From an uncultured Christensenella sp. (GTDB lineage Bacteria; Bacillota; Clostridia; Christensenellales; Borkfalkiaceae): 17,277 nt of DNA. Positions 1 through 7,360 of the stretch are shown one piece after another (positions within the stretch are counted from its first letter, which is position 1; each line of letters starts with the position of its first letter). The stretch lies in assembly GCA_910585235.1 (NCBI GenBank), contig CAJUCM010000017.1, positions 16,457-33,733 on the forward strand, in the 5' to 3' direction. The position numbers and the translations under genes are program-made. The notes beneath the pieces were generated by a model, which saw nothing but the letters and a program-made list of their open reading frames with translations, ran no database searches and was not told the origin of the DNA.

Positions 1-1404
1 GCGGTTTCACTCATCGGCAGAGCGTTCTATGCCTGGACGCTGCAAAAGACGAACAGGGAGCGCGCCGCGATCGCGATCGGCTACGACTCCCGCCTCTCCT
101 CTCCGCACGTAGCGGGGCTGATCGCGGAAGCCGTCTCCCGCTCCGGCGGGGACGCGATCCTGACGGGACTTTCCTCGACGCCTTCGATGTTCATGCTCCT
201 GCAATCCTCTTTCGGGGCGGACGCCTCCGTCATGGTGACGGCGAGCCACCTGCCCTATCAGAAGAACGGGCTCAAATTCTTTTTGAAGAGCGGAGGGCTT
301 GAAGGAAGCGACGTGCAGGAAGTTCTTGAAATCGCCGCCGACGGCGATTTCCGTCGGGGCAACGGAACGGTGACGGAGCGCAGTTATTTAAGCGAATACG
401 CCGAAGGGCTCGTAAGTATGGTGCGCGCGCAGTGCGGGGATGAAAAACCGCTTGCGGGCAAACGCATCGTCGTGGATGCGGGCAACGGTGCAGGCGGTTT
501 TTACGCCGACCTCGTGTTGAAGCCGCTCGGCGCGGATACGACGGGTTCGCAATTCCTCGATCCCGACGGCAGTTTCCCCAACCACATTCCCAATCCCGAA
601 AACGAAGAGGCGATGAAAAGCGTTTGCAACGCCGTCGTCCGAAACAAAGCGGATTTCGGAATCATCTTCGATACGGACGTAGATCGCGCGGGCGCGGTTT
701 CACCCGACGGGGAAGAGATCAACCGCAACCGCCTCATCGCGCTGATCTCCGCCGTGCTTTTGAAGGAGCAAAAAGGCGCGTATATCGTGACGGACTCCGT
801 GACGAGCGACGGGCTCGCCGAATTTATCGCAAAGAAAGGCGGCGTTCACAGGCGCTTTAAGCGCGGCTATAAAAACGTGATCAACGAGAGCAAACGCCTC
901 AATGCGGAGGGAAAATATTCCCCTCTTGCGATCGAGACGAGCGGACACGCGGCGCTCAAAGAAAATTACTTTTTGGACGACGGCGCGTACCTTGTGACGA
1001 AACTTCTCATTTCGCTCGCCCGCCTTGCCAAAGAGGGAAAAAATCTTCTCGATCTCATCAAGGATCTGCCCGAACCCGAAGAGGCGGCGGAAGTAAGACT
1101 GAAATTTGAAACGCCCGACTTCAAAGCCGTCGGCAAAGACATTATCTCCGCACTCACCGCAACGGCGATCGAAAAGCCCTACCTTTCGCTCGCGCCCGAA
1201 AACTGCGAGGGCGTGCGCATCAATTTCGATAAAGACCACGGCAACGGCTGGGCGCTCGTAAGACTGAGCCTGCACGAACCGATCCTGCCCGTCAATGCGG
1301 AGAGCAACGAGAAAGGCGGGGTCAAAAAGATCCTTTCGGAACTCTACAAATATCTGAAAGAATACCCCTTCCTCAACACCGAAAATCTTAAAAAATCATT
1401 ATAA
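1..1404 (+). CDS. Phosphoglucomutase/phosphomannomutase, 5' end cut by window
   Basis: Alpha-D-phosphohexomutase, interconverting hexose 1- and 6-phosphates in the cytoplasm. The reading frame is open from base 1, so the start lies upstream; 467 residues are visible and probably only some tens are missing. Seen: the active-site serine loop TASHLP (Ser codon 244-246), which would be phosphorylated in the resting enzyme; the metal loop DTDVDR (first Asp codon 670-672); a sugar-binding loop ETSGH near 940-955; and a C-terminal phosphate-binding stretch with RLSLHEP near 1258-1281. The SHLP form of the serine loop is typical of a Firmicutes/plant-like subgroup rather than the SHNP form. Whether glucose, mannose or glucosamine phosphate is preferred cannot be read from the sequence. 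Transketolase follows after 12 bases, so the two are probably co-transcribed. Confidence 0.93.
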   Translation, partial: AVSLIGRAFYAWTLQKTNRERAAIAIGYDSRLSSPHVAGLIAEAVSRSGGDAILTGLSSTPSMFMLLQSSFGADASVMVTASHLPYQKNGLKFFLKSGGLEGSDVQEVLEIAADGDFRRGNGTVTERSYLSEYAEGLVSMVRAQCGDEKPLAGKRIVVDAGNGAGGFYADLVLKPLGADTTGSQFLDPDGSFPNHIPNPENEEAMKSVCNAVVRNKADFGIIFDTDVDRAGAVSPDGEEINRNRLIALISAVLLKEQKGAYIVTDSVTSDGLAEFIAKKGGVHRRFKRGYKNVINESKRLNAEGKYSPLAIETSGHAALKENYFLDDGAYLVTKLLISLARLAKEGKNLLDLIKDLPEPEEAAEVRLKFETPDFKAVGKDIISALTATAIEKPYLSLAPENCEGVRINFDKDHGNGWALVRLSLHEPILPVNAESNEKGGVKKILSELYKYLKEYPFLNTENLKKSL

Positions 1405-1408
1405 GGAG
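1402..1408 (+). promoter_or_regulatory. Ribosome binding site of transketolase
   Basis: TAAGGAG lies 8 bases before the ATG at 1417 and overlaps the stop codon of the upstream mutase gene (1402-1404). This arrangement supports the chosen start and suggests the two genes are read from one mRNA. Confidence 0.8.
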
Positions 1409-1416
1409 TCTATATC

Positions 1417-3405
1417 ATGAACAACAGCACGATCAACGCCATCCGCATTTTATCCGCGGAGGCGATCCAGAAAGCGAATTCCGGTCACCCCGGACTTCCC
1501 CTCGGTTCCGCGCCCATCGCCTACGCGCTCTGGCAGAACCACCTCAAATTCAACAACGCCGATCCCAAATGGGACGACAGAGACCGCTTCATCCTCTCCG
1601 CGGGACACGGCTCCATGCTCGACTACGCCCTTTTGTATCTCTACGGATTCGGGCTCACCAAGGAAGATCTCATGAACTTCCGCCAGCTGAACAGCAAGAC
1701 CCCCGGTCACCCCGAATACGGTCACACCGTCGGGATCGAGACCACGACGGGTCCCCTCGGACAGGGCATTGCAAACGCCGTCGGTATGGCGGTCGCGGAA
1801 GCGCACCTTGCGGCAAAGTTCAACCGCGAGGGCTTCCCCGTCGTCGATCACTACACCTATGCGCTGTGCGGAGACGGCTGTCTCGAAGAGGGAATCTCCT
1901 ACGAGGCTTGCTCCTTTGCGGGCACGCACGAACTTGGCAAGCTCATTCTCTTCTATGACGACAACGACATTACGATCGAGGGCAACACGGATATTACGTT
2001 CAAGGAGGACGTTGCAAAACGTTTCGAGGCGCAGAACTGGCAGGTGCTCCACGTCGATCTTGTAAAGAATCCCGACGACGTCGCGCTCATCAACGCCGCG
2101 ATCGAAAAGGCGAAAGCGGAGACGAAAAAACCCTCCGTGATCATCTGCAAAACGAAAATCGGCTACGGCACGCCCCTCGAAGGAAGCCACAAGTGCCACG
2201 GCTCTCCCCTCGGCGTTGAAAATTTGCAAAAGACCAAAGAGAACTTCAAATGGACGGACGAACCTTTTGACGTTCCCCAAGACGTCCTCAAACACACCGC
2301 CGAGGCGTGCAAGAAAGGCGCGAAGAAGGAAGAAGAATGGAAGGCAATGTTCGCGAAATACGAAAAGAAATATCCCGAACTCGCAAAGGCATACAAGTCT
2401 GCAATGAAGGGCGAGCTTCCCGACCTTGCCAAAATGGAAGAGCTCTTTGTGTGGGAAAAGCCCATGGCGACCCGCCAGACTTCGAGCGTCGTGCTCAATA
2501 AGATCGCGGCGAAGATTCCCGAACTCATCGGCGGAAGCGCGGACCTTGCGCCCTCCAACCTCTCCGACATGAAGAACACCGACGCGATCACTTACGGCGA
2601 TTTCACGCCCGAAAATTATGCGGGCAGAAATATGCACTTCGGAATCCGCGAACACGCCATGGCGGCGATCACGAACGGAATGCAGCTTCACGGCGGCTTG
2701 CGCGCTTACTGCTCCACGTTCTTTATCTTCTCCGACTACTGCAAGCACGCAATGCGCCTCTCCGCGCTCATGAACATTCCCGTCGTGTATATTCTCACGC
2801 ACGACAGTATCGGCGTCGGCGAGGACGGTCCCACGCACGAACCCGTCGAGCAACTGATCGCGCTCCGCTCCATTCCCAATATGAAAGTTTACCGCCCTGC
2901 GGACGGCAAGGAGACGGCGGCGGCTTGGATCTCGGCGCTGAGCGGCACCGCGCCCACCGCGCTCGTGCTCACCCGCCAGAACCTGCCCCAATACGAGAAC
3001 AGCGGACTTGAAGCCCTCAAAGGCGGTTATGTGCTCAAAGACTGCGCGGGAACGCCCGACCTCCTTCTCATCGCAAGCGGATCGGAAGTCGAACTCTGCG
3101 TCAAAGCGCAGGAAGAACTTGCAAAAGAAAATATCAAAGCGCGCGTCGTCTCCATGCCCTGCATCGAAGAATTTGAAAAGCAGAGCGCGGAATACAGAGA
3201 GCGCGTCATTCCCTCCGCCGTCAAAGCGCGCGTCTGCGTGGAAGCGGGTTCCCCTTACAGCTGGTACAAATATGCGGGCGACAAGGGCGAAATCGTCGGA
3301 ATGAATACGTTCGGCGCGAGCGGTCCCGCCGCAGAGCTCTTCAAGCTCTTCGGCTTCACGGTGGAAAACGTGATCGCAAAGGCAAAACTCAGTCTGAAAA
3401 AATAA
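1417..3405 (+). CDS. tkt: Transketolase
   Basis: Thiamine-diphosphate enzyme of the non-oxidative pentose phosphate pathway. It moves two-carbon units between ketoses such as xylulose-5-phosphate and aldose acceptors, in the cytoplasm. The 662 residues match the full-length family. Seen: conserved histidines at 24, 64 (GHGSMLDYALL) and 98 (TPGHPEY); the cofactor motif GDG at 152-154 running to DDN at 181-183; a pyrimidine-binding domain with GSADLAPSN and the catalytic Glu in GIREHAM; the THDSIGVGEDGPTHEP stretch that lines the active site; and a C-terminal domain ending at 3405. The start has a strong Shine-Dalgarno site and gives the usual N-terminus. It would consume the xylulose-5-phosphate made by the arabinose genes at the far end of the window, although it is not in that operon. 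A terminator follows directly. Confidence 0.98.
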   Translation: MNNSTINAIRILSAEAIQKANSGHPGLPLGSAPIAYALWQNHLKFNNADPKWDDRDRFILSAGHGSMLDYALLYLYGFGLTKEDLMNFRQLNSKTPGHPEYGHTVGIETTTGPLGQGIANAVGMAVAEAHLAAKFNREGFPVVDHYTYALCGDGCLEEGISYEACSFAGTHELGKLILFYDDNDITIEGNTDITFKEDVAKRFEAQNWQVLHVDLVKNPDDVALINAAIEKAKAETKKPSVIICKTKIGYGTPLEGSHKCHGSPLGVENLQKTKENFKWTDEPFDVPQDVLKHTAEACKKGAKKEEEWKAMFAKYEKKYPELAKAYKSAMKGELPDLAKMEELFVWEKPMATRQTSSVVLNKIAAKIPELIGGSADLAPSNLSDMKNTDAITYGDFTPENYAGRNMHFGIREHAMAAITNGMQLHGGLRAYCSTFFIFSDYCKHAMRLSALMNIPVVYILTHDSIGVGEDGPTHEPVEQLIALRSIPNMKVYRPADGKETAAAWISALSGTAPTALVLTRQNLPQYENSGLEALKGGYVLKDCAGTPDLLLIASGSEVELCVKAQEELAKENIKARVVSMPCIEEFEKQSAEYRERVIPSAVKARVCVEAGSPYSWYKYAGDKGEIVGMNTFGASGPAAELFKLFGFTVENVIAKAKLSLKK

Positions 3406-3420
3406 AGCAAAACAATCATA

Positions 3421-3457
3421 AAAAAACGGCTGAACTTTTCGGTTCAGCCGTTTTTTT
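3421..3457. terminator. Bidirectional Rho-independent terminator between tkt and rsfS
   Basis: Nine-base GC-rich stem CGGCTGAAC (3427-3435) pairs with GTTCAGCCG (3442-3450) around a six-base loop. It is flanked by A6 on the left and T7 on the right, so it works in both directions: it ends tkt on the + strand and rsfS on the - strand, whose stop is 10 bases away. Confidence 0.95.
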
Positions 3458-3466
3458 AATTGCGTT

Positions 3467-3814
3467 TCAGTCTTTATAGTGCTCGACGTTTTTCCCCGAA
3501 TCCCAAAGCCGTTCGAGATAATAAAAGAGGCGGGATTCGTCGTTGAAGATATGCACGATCACATCGCCGTAGTCGAGAACGCCCCAGCGTCCCTCGCGCA
3601 AGCCCTCTTTCCGGATCGCGCTCACGCCCTGTTTTTCAAGTTCTTCCTCGACATTCTCGCCGAGGGCGCGCACCTGCGTCGTACTCGTTCCGGAGGCGAT
3701 CACAAAGTAATTGCACATGACCGTCTGGTCGCCGACGTCAACGATCACAATATCGTGCGCCTTTTTGTCAGAGAGCGCTTTGCAGACCGCCAAAGCAAGT
3801 TTTTTTCCTTCCAT
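3467..3814 (-). CDS. rsfS: Ribosomal silencing factor RsfS (Iojap/YbeB family)
   Basis: Small cytoplasmic protein that binds ribosomal protein uL14 on the large subunit, blocks subunit joining and slows translation during starvation. The 115 residues cover one whole RsfS domain. Seen: family motifs NYFVIASGTSTTQVRAL in the first half and EGRWGVLDYGDVIVHIF in the second, then FYYLERLW near the end. The start at 3814 has an upstream AAGGAG and a closer AGAGG. It lies 46 bases downstream of the nadD-yqeK fusion, the usual order nadD-yqeK-rsfS of Firmicutes. I see no clear promoter in the gap, so it is probably read from the nadD promoter. Transcription ends at the shared hairpin 3421-3457. Confidence 0.97.
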   Translation of the reverse strand: MEGKKLALAVCKALSDKKAHDIVIVDVGDQTVMCNYFVIASGTSTTQVRALGENVEEELEKQGVSAIRKEGLREGRWGVLDYGDVIVHIFNDESRLFYYLERLWDSGKNVEHYKD

Positions 3815-3843
3815 AATCCTCTTTTCTCCTTAAATATTACTGT

Positions 3844-3864
3844 TTATGCGTGACATAATACTAT
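3844..3864. repeat. 21-bp direct repeat, copy 1
   Basis: Perfect 21-base match to 5834-5854, in the same orientation; the core is GTGACATAATACTAT. This copy fills part of the gap between the nadD-yqeK fusion and rsfS and covers the TAG stop of the fusion (3861-3863). With the next base it contains a short inverted repeat, ACATA-ATAC-TATGT. The function is unknown. Confidence 0.8.
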
Positions 3865-4994
3865 GTTCTTTGATTTTTTAACCAGTTATATGCCCTTTTT
3901 GTCAGCGAATAGATCGCAGATCCCTTATTTTGGTTTTTTTCAAGATACGCGTTCTGATGTTCAAAACAGAGCAAAAGACACTCGTCCAAATCGCGCCAGA
4001 ACGCTTTACGAAGCGCCTCCACCCCTTCAAACGTTCTTCCCGATTCCAGCATATCCGCAAGAAAAATGAGTTTTCCGAGCGGCGTCATATCCTCCCGCCC
4101 GCTCGTATGATAGCGGATCGCATCGAGGATCTCCTCATCCCCGATCCCGAAGAGACGCTCCGCAAGATACGCTCCCGTGTACTGGTGAACGACGGGCGCG
4201 GGAACGCCTTCGGGAAGAGAGAACCCCTGTAAAAGCGGGGAATCCAAGGGAACGTATTTTCCGCAGTCGTGAAGCGCGGCGGCAAGAAGCGCCTTTTCTT
4301 CGGAAACGCCTAAACTCCGCGCGCGGGCGGTCGCCATGAGTGCCACGCGGAAGCTGTGCTTTCTCCGCTCCTCTTTTTCAAGCGCGAGCGCGGGCGCAAT
4401 GCACGGATAGCCGTACAGATTCTTTTCCCCGATATATTCCGAAACGCGGGGATCGAGCCCCCTCGCCTCCTCCCCGAACGCAAGCCTTACCCTAAGCTCG
4501 GTGGAAGAGGTATGATCGCCCGCAAAGGGAATTTCAATATAATCTTTATTGAAGCGTTGCACAAACCGTTCGTGCGTTTCGGAAACGCTCTCCCCGCCCC
4601 TCGCGCACGCCGCAAGCGTCACCTTAGAAAGGATCCACTCAGGCTCCTTCCAGGTAAAAAAGTCTTCGAGCATATCCGCGCCGACGAGAAAATACAGCTC
4701 GCTCCCGCGATAAACTTCCGCAAAATGCTCCGCCGTAATATAGGTATAGCTCTTTTCCCTGCGGGCAATTTCAAAGTCGCTCACTTCCGCATAAGAAATC
4801 TCCCCAAGCGCGAGACGGCACATATTCATTCTGTCTTCCGCCCGTGCCACCGCGCCGAAACTCTTATGCGGCGCACGGTAAGAGGGAATCACGATCACTT
4901 TATTAAGACCGAGCGCCTCTTTCGCCGCCCTGATATATCCGATATGTTCGTTGTGAACGGGGTCGAACGAACCGCCGAACAGAGCAATTTTCAT
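3861..4994 (-). CDS. nadD-yqeK: Fused nicotinate-nucleotide adenylyltransferase (NadD) and HD-domain Ap4A hydrolase (YqeK)
   Basis: One 377-residue protein with two enzyme domains. Residues 1-194 are NadD, which adenylates nicotinate mononucleotide to deamido-NAD. This shows as GGSFDPVHNEH at 7-17 (nucleotidyltransferase HxxH), SSTELR at 163-168, and the usual NadD ending around EYIGEKNLYG. Residues from about 195 to 377 match YqeK, an HD-type symmetrical diadenosine tetraphosphate hydrolase. Its likely metal ligands are H213, H242-D243 (LHDCGKY), H270, H296 and D314 (FLADMLE). Both halves have normal length with almost no linker, so a clean stop-codon loss between neighbouring genes is a simple origin. 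Both active sites look intact. The start is the canonical NadD N-terminus but has no Shine-Dalgarno; a promoter at 5003-5031 would give a near-leaderless mRNA. rsfS follows after 46 bases. Confidence 0.95.
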   Translation of the reverse strand: MKIALFGGSFDPVHNEHIGYIRAAKEALGLNKVIVIPSYRAPHKSFGAVARAEDRMNMCRLALGEISYAEVSDFEIARREKSYTYITAEHFAEVYRGSELYFLVGADMLEDFFTWKEPEWILSKVTLAACARGGESVSETHERFVQRFNKDYIEIPFAGDHTSSTELRVRLAFGEEARGLDPRVSEYIGEKNLYGYPCIAPALALEKEERRKHSFRVALMATARARSLGVSEEKALLAAALHDCGKYVPLDSPLLQGFSLPEGVPAPVVHQYTGAYLAERLFGIGDEEILDAIRYHTSGREDMTPLGKLIFLADMLESGRTFEGVEALRKAFWRDLDECLLLCFEHQNAYLEKNQNKGSAIYSLTKRAYNWLKNQRT

Positions 4995-5002
4995 ATACCC
5001 GA

Positions 5003-5031
5003 ATTATACAATATTTTTTCCCGATTTGCAA
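5003..5031 (-). promoter_or_regulatory. Sigma-A type promoter of nadD-yqeK, near-leaderless
   Basis: On the - strand TTGCAA (5026-5031) is followed by a 17-base spacer and a perfect TATAAT (5003-5008). Only 8 bases separate the -10 box from the ATG at 4994, so transcription should begin within about 0-4 bases of the start codon. No Shine-Dalgarno precedes the ATG. The gap 4995-5066 also has to hold the promoter of the divergent membrane gene, for which I see no good match. Confidence 0.7.
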
Positions 5032-5066
5032 GTTTAATTTCAAAACTTTACGGGAAAAATTACCGT

Positions 5067-5843
5067 ATGAAAAAAATCGACTTTACTCTCATTGCGGACG
5101 TCGTATTTTACGGCGCCGCCGTCTGGTTCCTCTCGATCGGGATATTGCGCTATTTCCGTATGGCGCTCTGGCTCTCCGCGCTGCTCGCAAGCCTCATCGC
5201 ACTATCGGCGGCAGGCGCCGTCTTTCTCCTCTCCTATCACAGCCGCCGCAAACGGCGGTTGAGCAGAAAGGAGAGCGAAGCGCGGGAATCGCTCATGCTA
5301 CACCTTGCGCTTGAAAAAGAAGAACGCGTCCGCGCCGCGCTCGTCACCGCGTTTCTCGCCGACCAAAAAGAAGCGCACTGCCAGGACGACGTACTTCTCG
5401 TCGGCGACGCCCTGTGCGTTCCGCGCTTTACCATGCAGCCCCTGTCCGCCGACGAAACGGCACGTATTCTGCGCGCATACGGAAGAGAAAAACTGACGAT
5501 CCTATGCAACGCGCTGACGCCCGAAGCGGAAAAACTCGCCGCCTCGTTCGGCGTCAGAGTGATGCGCAAGGACGACATTTTTGCGCTCTTCACCCGCACC
5601 GAAACGACGCCCTCCCCGCTCATCTTAGCCGAACTTCCGCGCAAAAGCATCAAGCGCACGTTCCGCAGGATCGTCTCCAAAAAAAGCGCGCGTCCCTTTT
5701 TCGTCAGCGGCATTTTACTATTGATCATGAGCCTTTTTACCTTTTTCCCGATCTATTATCTGATCTCCGGCTGTGTACTGACTTCGCTCGCAATTCTTGT
5801 CCGCTTCTTCGGTTTTTCCGCCGAAAACGGCGATTATGCGTGA
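5067..5843 (+). CDS. Membrane protein of unknown function with a possible Mrr-like nuclease-fold domain
   Basis: Not recognised as a named gene. The 258 residues show two N-terminal membrane helices (about 8-28 and 32-56), then a basic stretch SRRKRRLSRK (59-68). A soluble domain of about 120 residues follows, then two C-terminal membrane helices (about 210-248). Positive charges after helix 2 suggest the middle lies in the cytoplasm. Residues 108-175 follow the pattern of the second half of an Mrr-type restriction-endonuclease fold: a strand DVLLVG, a helix, a strand LTILCN, then TPEAEKLAASFGVRVM and a final helix. The usual catalytic QxK is replaced by VPR at 118-120, so activity is doubtful. 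The open frame continues far upstream, antisense to nadD-yqeK; the ATG at 5067 is chosen because a hydrophobic N-terminus starts there and GGGAA lies before it. The gene is alone on its strand and ends inside the second 21-bp repeat. Confidence 0.75.
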   Translation: MKKIDFTLIADVVFYGAAVWFLSIGILRYFRMALWLSALLASLIALSAAGAVFLLSYHSRRKRRLSRKESEARESLMLHLALEKEERVRAALVTAFLADQKEAHCQDDVLLVGDALCVPRFTMQPLSADETARILRAYGREKLTILCNALTPEAEKLAASFGVRVMRKDDIFALFTRTETTPSPLILAELPRKSIKRTFRRIVSKKSARPFFVSGILLLIMSLFTFFPIYYLISGCVLTSLAILVRFFGFSAENGDYA

Positions 5844-5854
5844 CATAATACTAT
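5834..5854. repeat. 21-bp direct repeat, copy 2
   Basis: Perfect match to 3844-3864 in the same orientation. Here the repeat covers the last three codons of the membrane protein gene, including its TGA (5841-5843), and ends 9 bases before the terminator hairpin. The two copies start 1,990 bases apart and bracket nadD-yqeK plus the membrane gene. Confidence 0.8.
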
Positions 5855-5863
5855 ATATGCACT

Positions 5864-5892
5864 AAAAAACCGCCCGAAACAGGCGGTTTTTT
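5864..5892. terminator. Bidirectional Rho-independent terminator between the membrane gene and nnr
   Basis: AAAAAACCGCC (5864-5874) pairs with GGCGGTTTTTT (5882-5892) around a seven-base loop. The A and T runs on both sides let it stop the + strand membrane gene and the long - strand run that ends with nnr (stop at 5900). Confidence 0.95.
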
Positions 5893-5899
5893 GCATATT

Positions 5900-7345
5900 T
5901 CATTCAGATACGCTCATAACGGCACGGGGCAAAAGCTCAACAAGATCCGAGGAATCGGGCGCATACTGCCCGAATTTTTCCTCCATAAATTCCCCCGCCC
6001 GCCCGAACACATAGCACGCGGTGCAAGCCGTGTCGAACGGAGAAATCCCCCGCGCGCAGGTTCCCGCAAGGAACCCCGCCAGAACGTCGCCGCTTCCGCA
6101 CTTGGCAAGCGCGGGCGATCCCGTGCAGTTGATCGCGGTGCGCTTTCCGTCGGTAATTATACTGCGGTTGTTCTTCAAGATCAGCGTCACGCCGTAGCGG
6201 GAAGCAAACTCCTGCGCCAAGGATACGGCATTATCCAACACCTCCTCCACCCCCAGTCCGCACAGTCTTGAAAACTCTTTGGGATGAGGCGTTAAAATCA
6301 CGTTGCAGGTCTTTGTTTTAAGCGCTTGCACGCCGAACCGCGCCAGTACCGTAAGCGCGTCTGCATCCAATACGAGCGTTCCGCGGTAATCGCTCAATAG
6401 GCGCGTCAGAAGAGAATACAGCTCCTTAGTTGCGCCGAACCCCATTCCGACCGCCAACGCGTCGGACGAGAGAAATGCGCCGTCGGCTCCTTGGAGCCGC
6501 TCCACGACGCAGGACGGAAGCGCGGTTGCCACAGCGGGCAGAAGATGCTCCGGAACATAGAGCGACGTATAGCCCGCTCCCGAACGGAGCGCGGCGGAAG
6601 CGGAGAGCATTGCCGCGCCGATCCTTTCCCCCGCCGATAAGATACTGCATTTGCCGAACGATCCCTTGTTGACGCAGGACTTCTTTTTGGGAAAGAACCC
6701 TTTCACGTCGGTATCTTCCCAAATTTCCGCGCCCCGATCCCCGTAGGCGATCCCGATCTCCGCAACCGAAATAATCCCAGCATGATCCGCGCCCTCCCTT
6801 AAAAGAAGCGCGCTCTTCATTCCGCCGATCGAAAGAGTTTCGTCTGCAACGACGCAGGGCGAATATGCCTTGCCGTTTTCCGTAAGTCCGCTCGGAAGAT
6901 CGCACGAGATCACATAAGCCCCCGATCCGTTGATAAAGGAAATCAATTCGGCATAGTCCCCTTCGGGCGGGCGTTTGAGCCCCGTGCCAAAAACGCAATC
7001 TACGATGAGCGGAAATTTCTTTTTCGGAATACTTGTAAGAATTTCCCCGCGGTAACGGGATCTCATCTCTTTGCAGTCGTCCGAAAAACGGTTTTCAAGG
7101 CAGAGCGCCGAAACTTTTACAGAACGCTCCGAAAGTTTTCTTGCGGCGACGAATCCGTCGCCCGCATTGTTGCCCCCGCCAAGCACAAACAGCGCCTCAT
7201 CGGCGCCGATCTTCTCCATTGCCGAAACAACTTTCAAAAAGAGCGCGTTCCCCGCGCGCTCCATTAAATCAAGCGAATTTACGCCCGAAGCGATCGTCTT
7301 GCGATCGGCTTCGCATGACTCCGCATTGGAATATGCTCTGTACAT
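5900..7345 (-). CDS. nnr: Bifunctional NAD(P)H-hydrate epimerase / ADP-dependent NAD(P)H-hydrate dehydratase
   Basis: Metabolite-repair enzyme. The N-terminal domain (YjeF_N, about 1-210) epimerises damaged NAD(P)H hydrate. The C-terminal ribokinase-like domain (about 220-481) dehydrates the S form back to NAD(P)H using ADP. Seen: GGNNAGDG at 57-64 in the epimerase half; in the dehydratase half a DADALT stretch, TPHPKEFSRLCG, and GSGDVLAG around 417-424, where the Asp of GSGD is the expected catalytic base. At 481 residues it is a normal fused Nnr. AAAGGAG sits 4 bases before the ATG at 7345. It is the last gene of the run, 15 bases after birA, and is followed by a terminator. In some Firmicutes this gene lies with acpS and alr; neither is here. 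Confidence 0.96.
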   Translation of the reverse strand: MYRAYSNAESCEADRKTIASGVNSLDLMERAGNALFLKVVSAMEKIGADEALFVLGGGNNAGDGFVAARKLSERSVKVSALCLENRFSDDCKEMRSRYRGEILTSIPKKKFPLIVDCVFGTGLKRPPEGDYAELISFINGSGAYVISCDLPSGLTENGKAYSPCVVADETLSIGGMKSALLLREGADHAGIISVAEIGIAYGDRGAEIWEDTDVKGFFPKKKSCVNKGSFGKCSILSAGERIGAAMLSASAALRSGAGYTSLYVPEHLLPAVATALPSCVVERLQGADGAFLSSDALAVGMGFGATKELYSLLTRLLSDYRGTLVLDADALTVLARFGVQALKTKTCNVILTPHPKEFSRLCGLGVEEVLDNAVSLAQEFASRYGVTLILKNNRSIITDGKRTAINCTGSPALAKCGSGDVLAGFLAGTCARGISPFDTACTACYVFGRAGEFMEEKFGQYAPDSSDLVELLPRAVMSVSE

Positions 7346-7360
7346 TCTGCTCCTTTGAAA

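Noticed and set aside
1450..2991. Long 513-residue open frame on the - strand
   Set aside because: It is entirely antisense to transketolase, has no recognisable domain and low-complexity composition; GC-rich codon bias keeps that frame open.
3844..3864. The 21-bp repeat read as a promoter (CATAAT on +, TATTAT on -)
   Set aside because: No -35-like hexamer lies at 16-18 bases for either strand in either copy, and in copy 2 the - strand -35 position falls inside the terminator stem.
4356..5066. In-frame upstream extension of the membrane protein gene, giving a 495-residue reading frame
   Set aside because: The added part runs antisense through the well-supported nadD-yqeK gene, is rich in Arg/Pro/His as expected for a shadow frame, and the ATG at 5067 opens a normal hydrophobic N-terminus.
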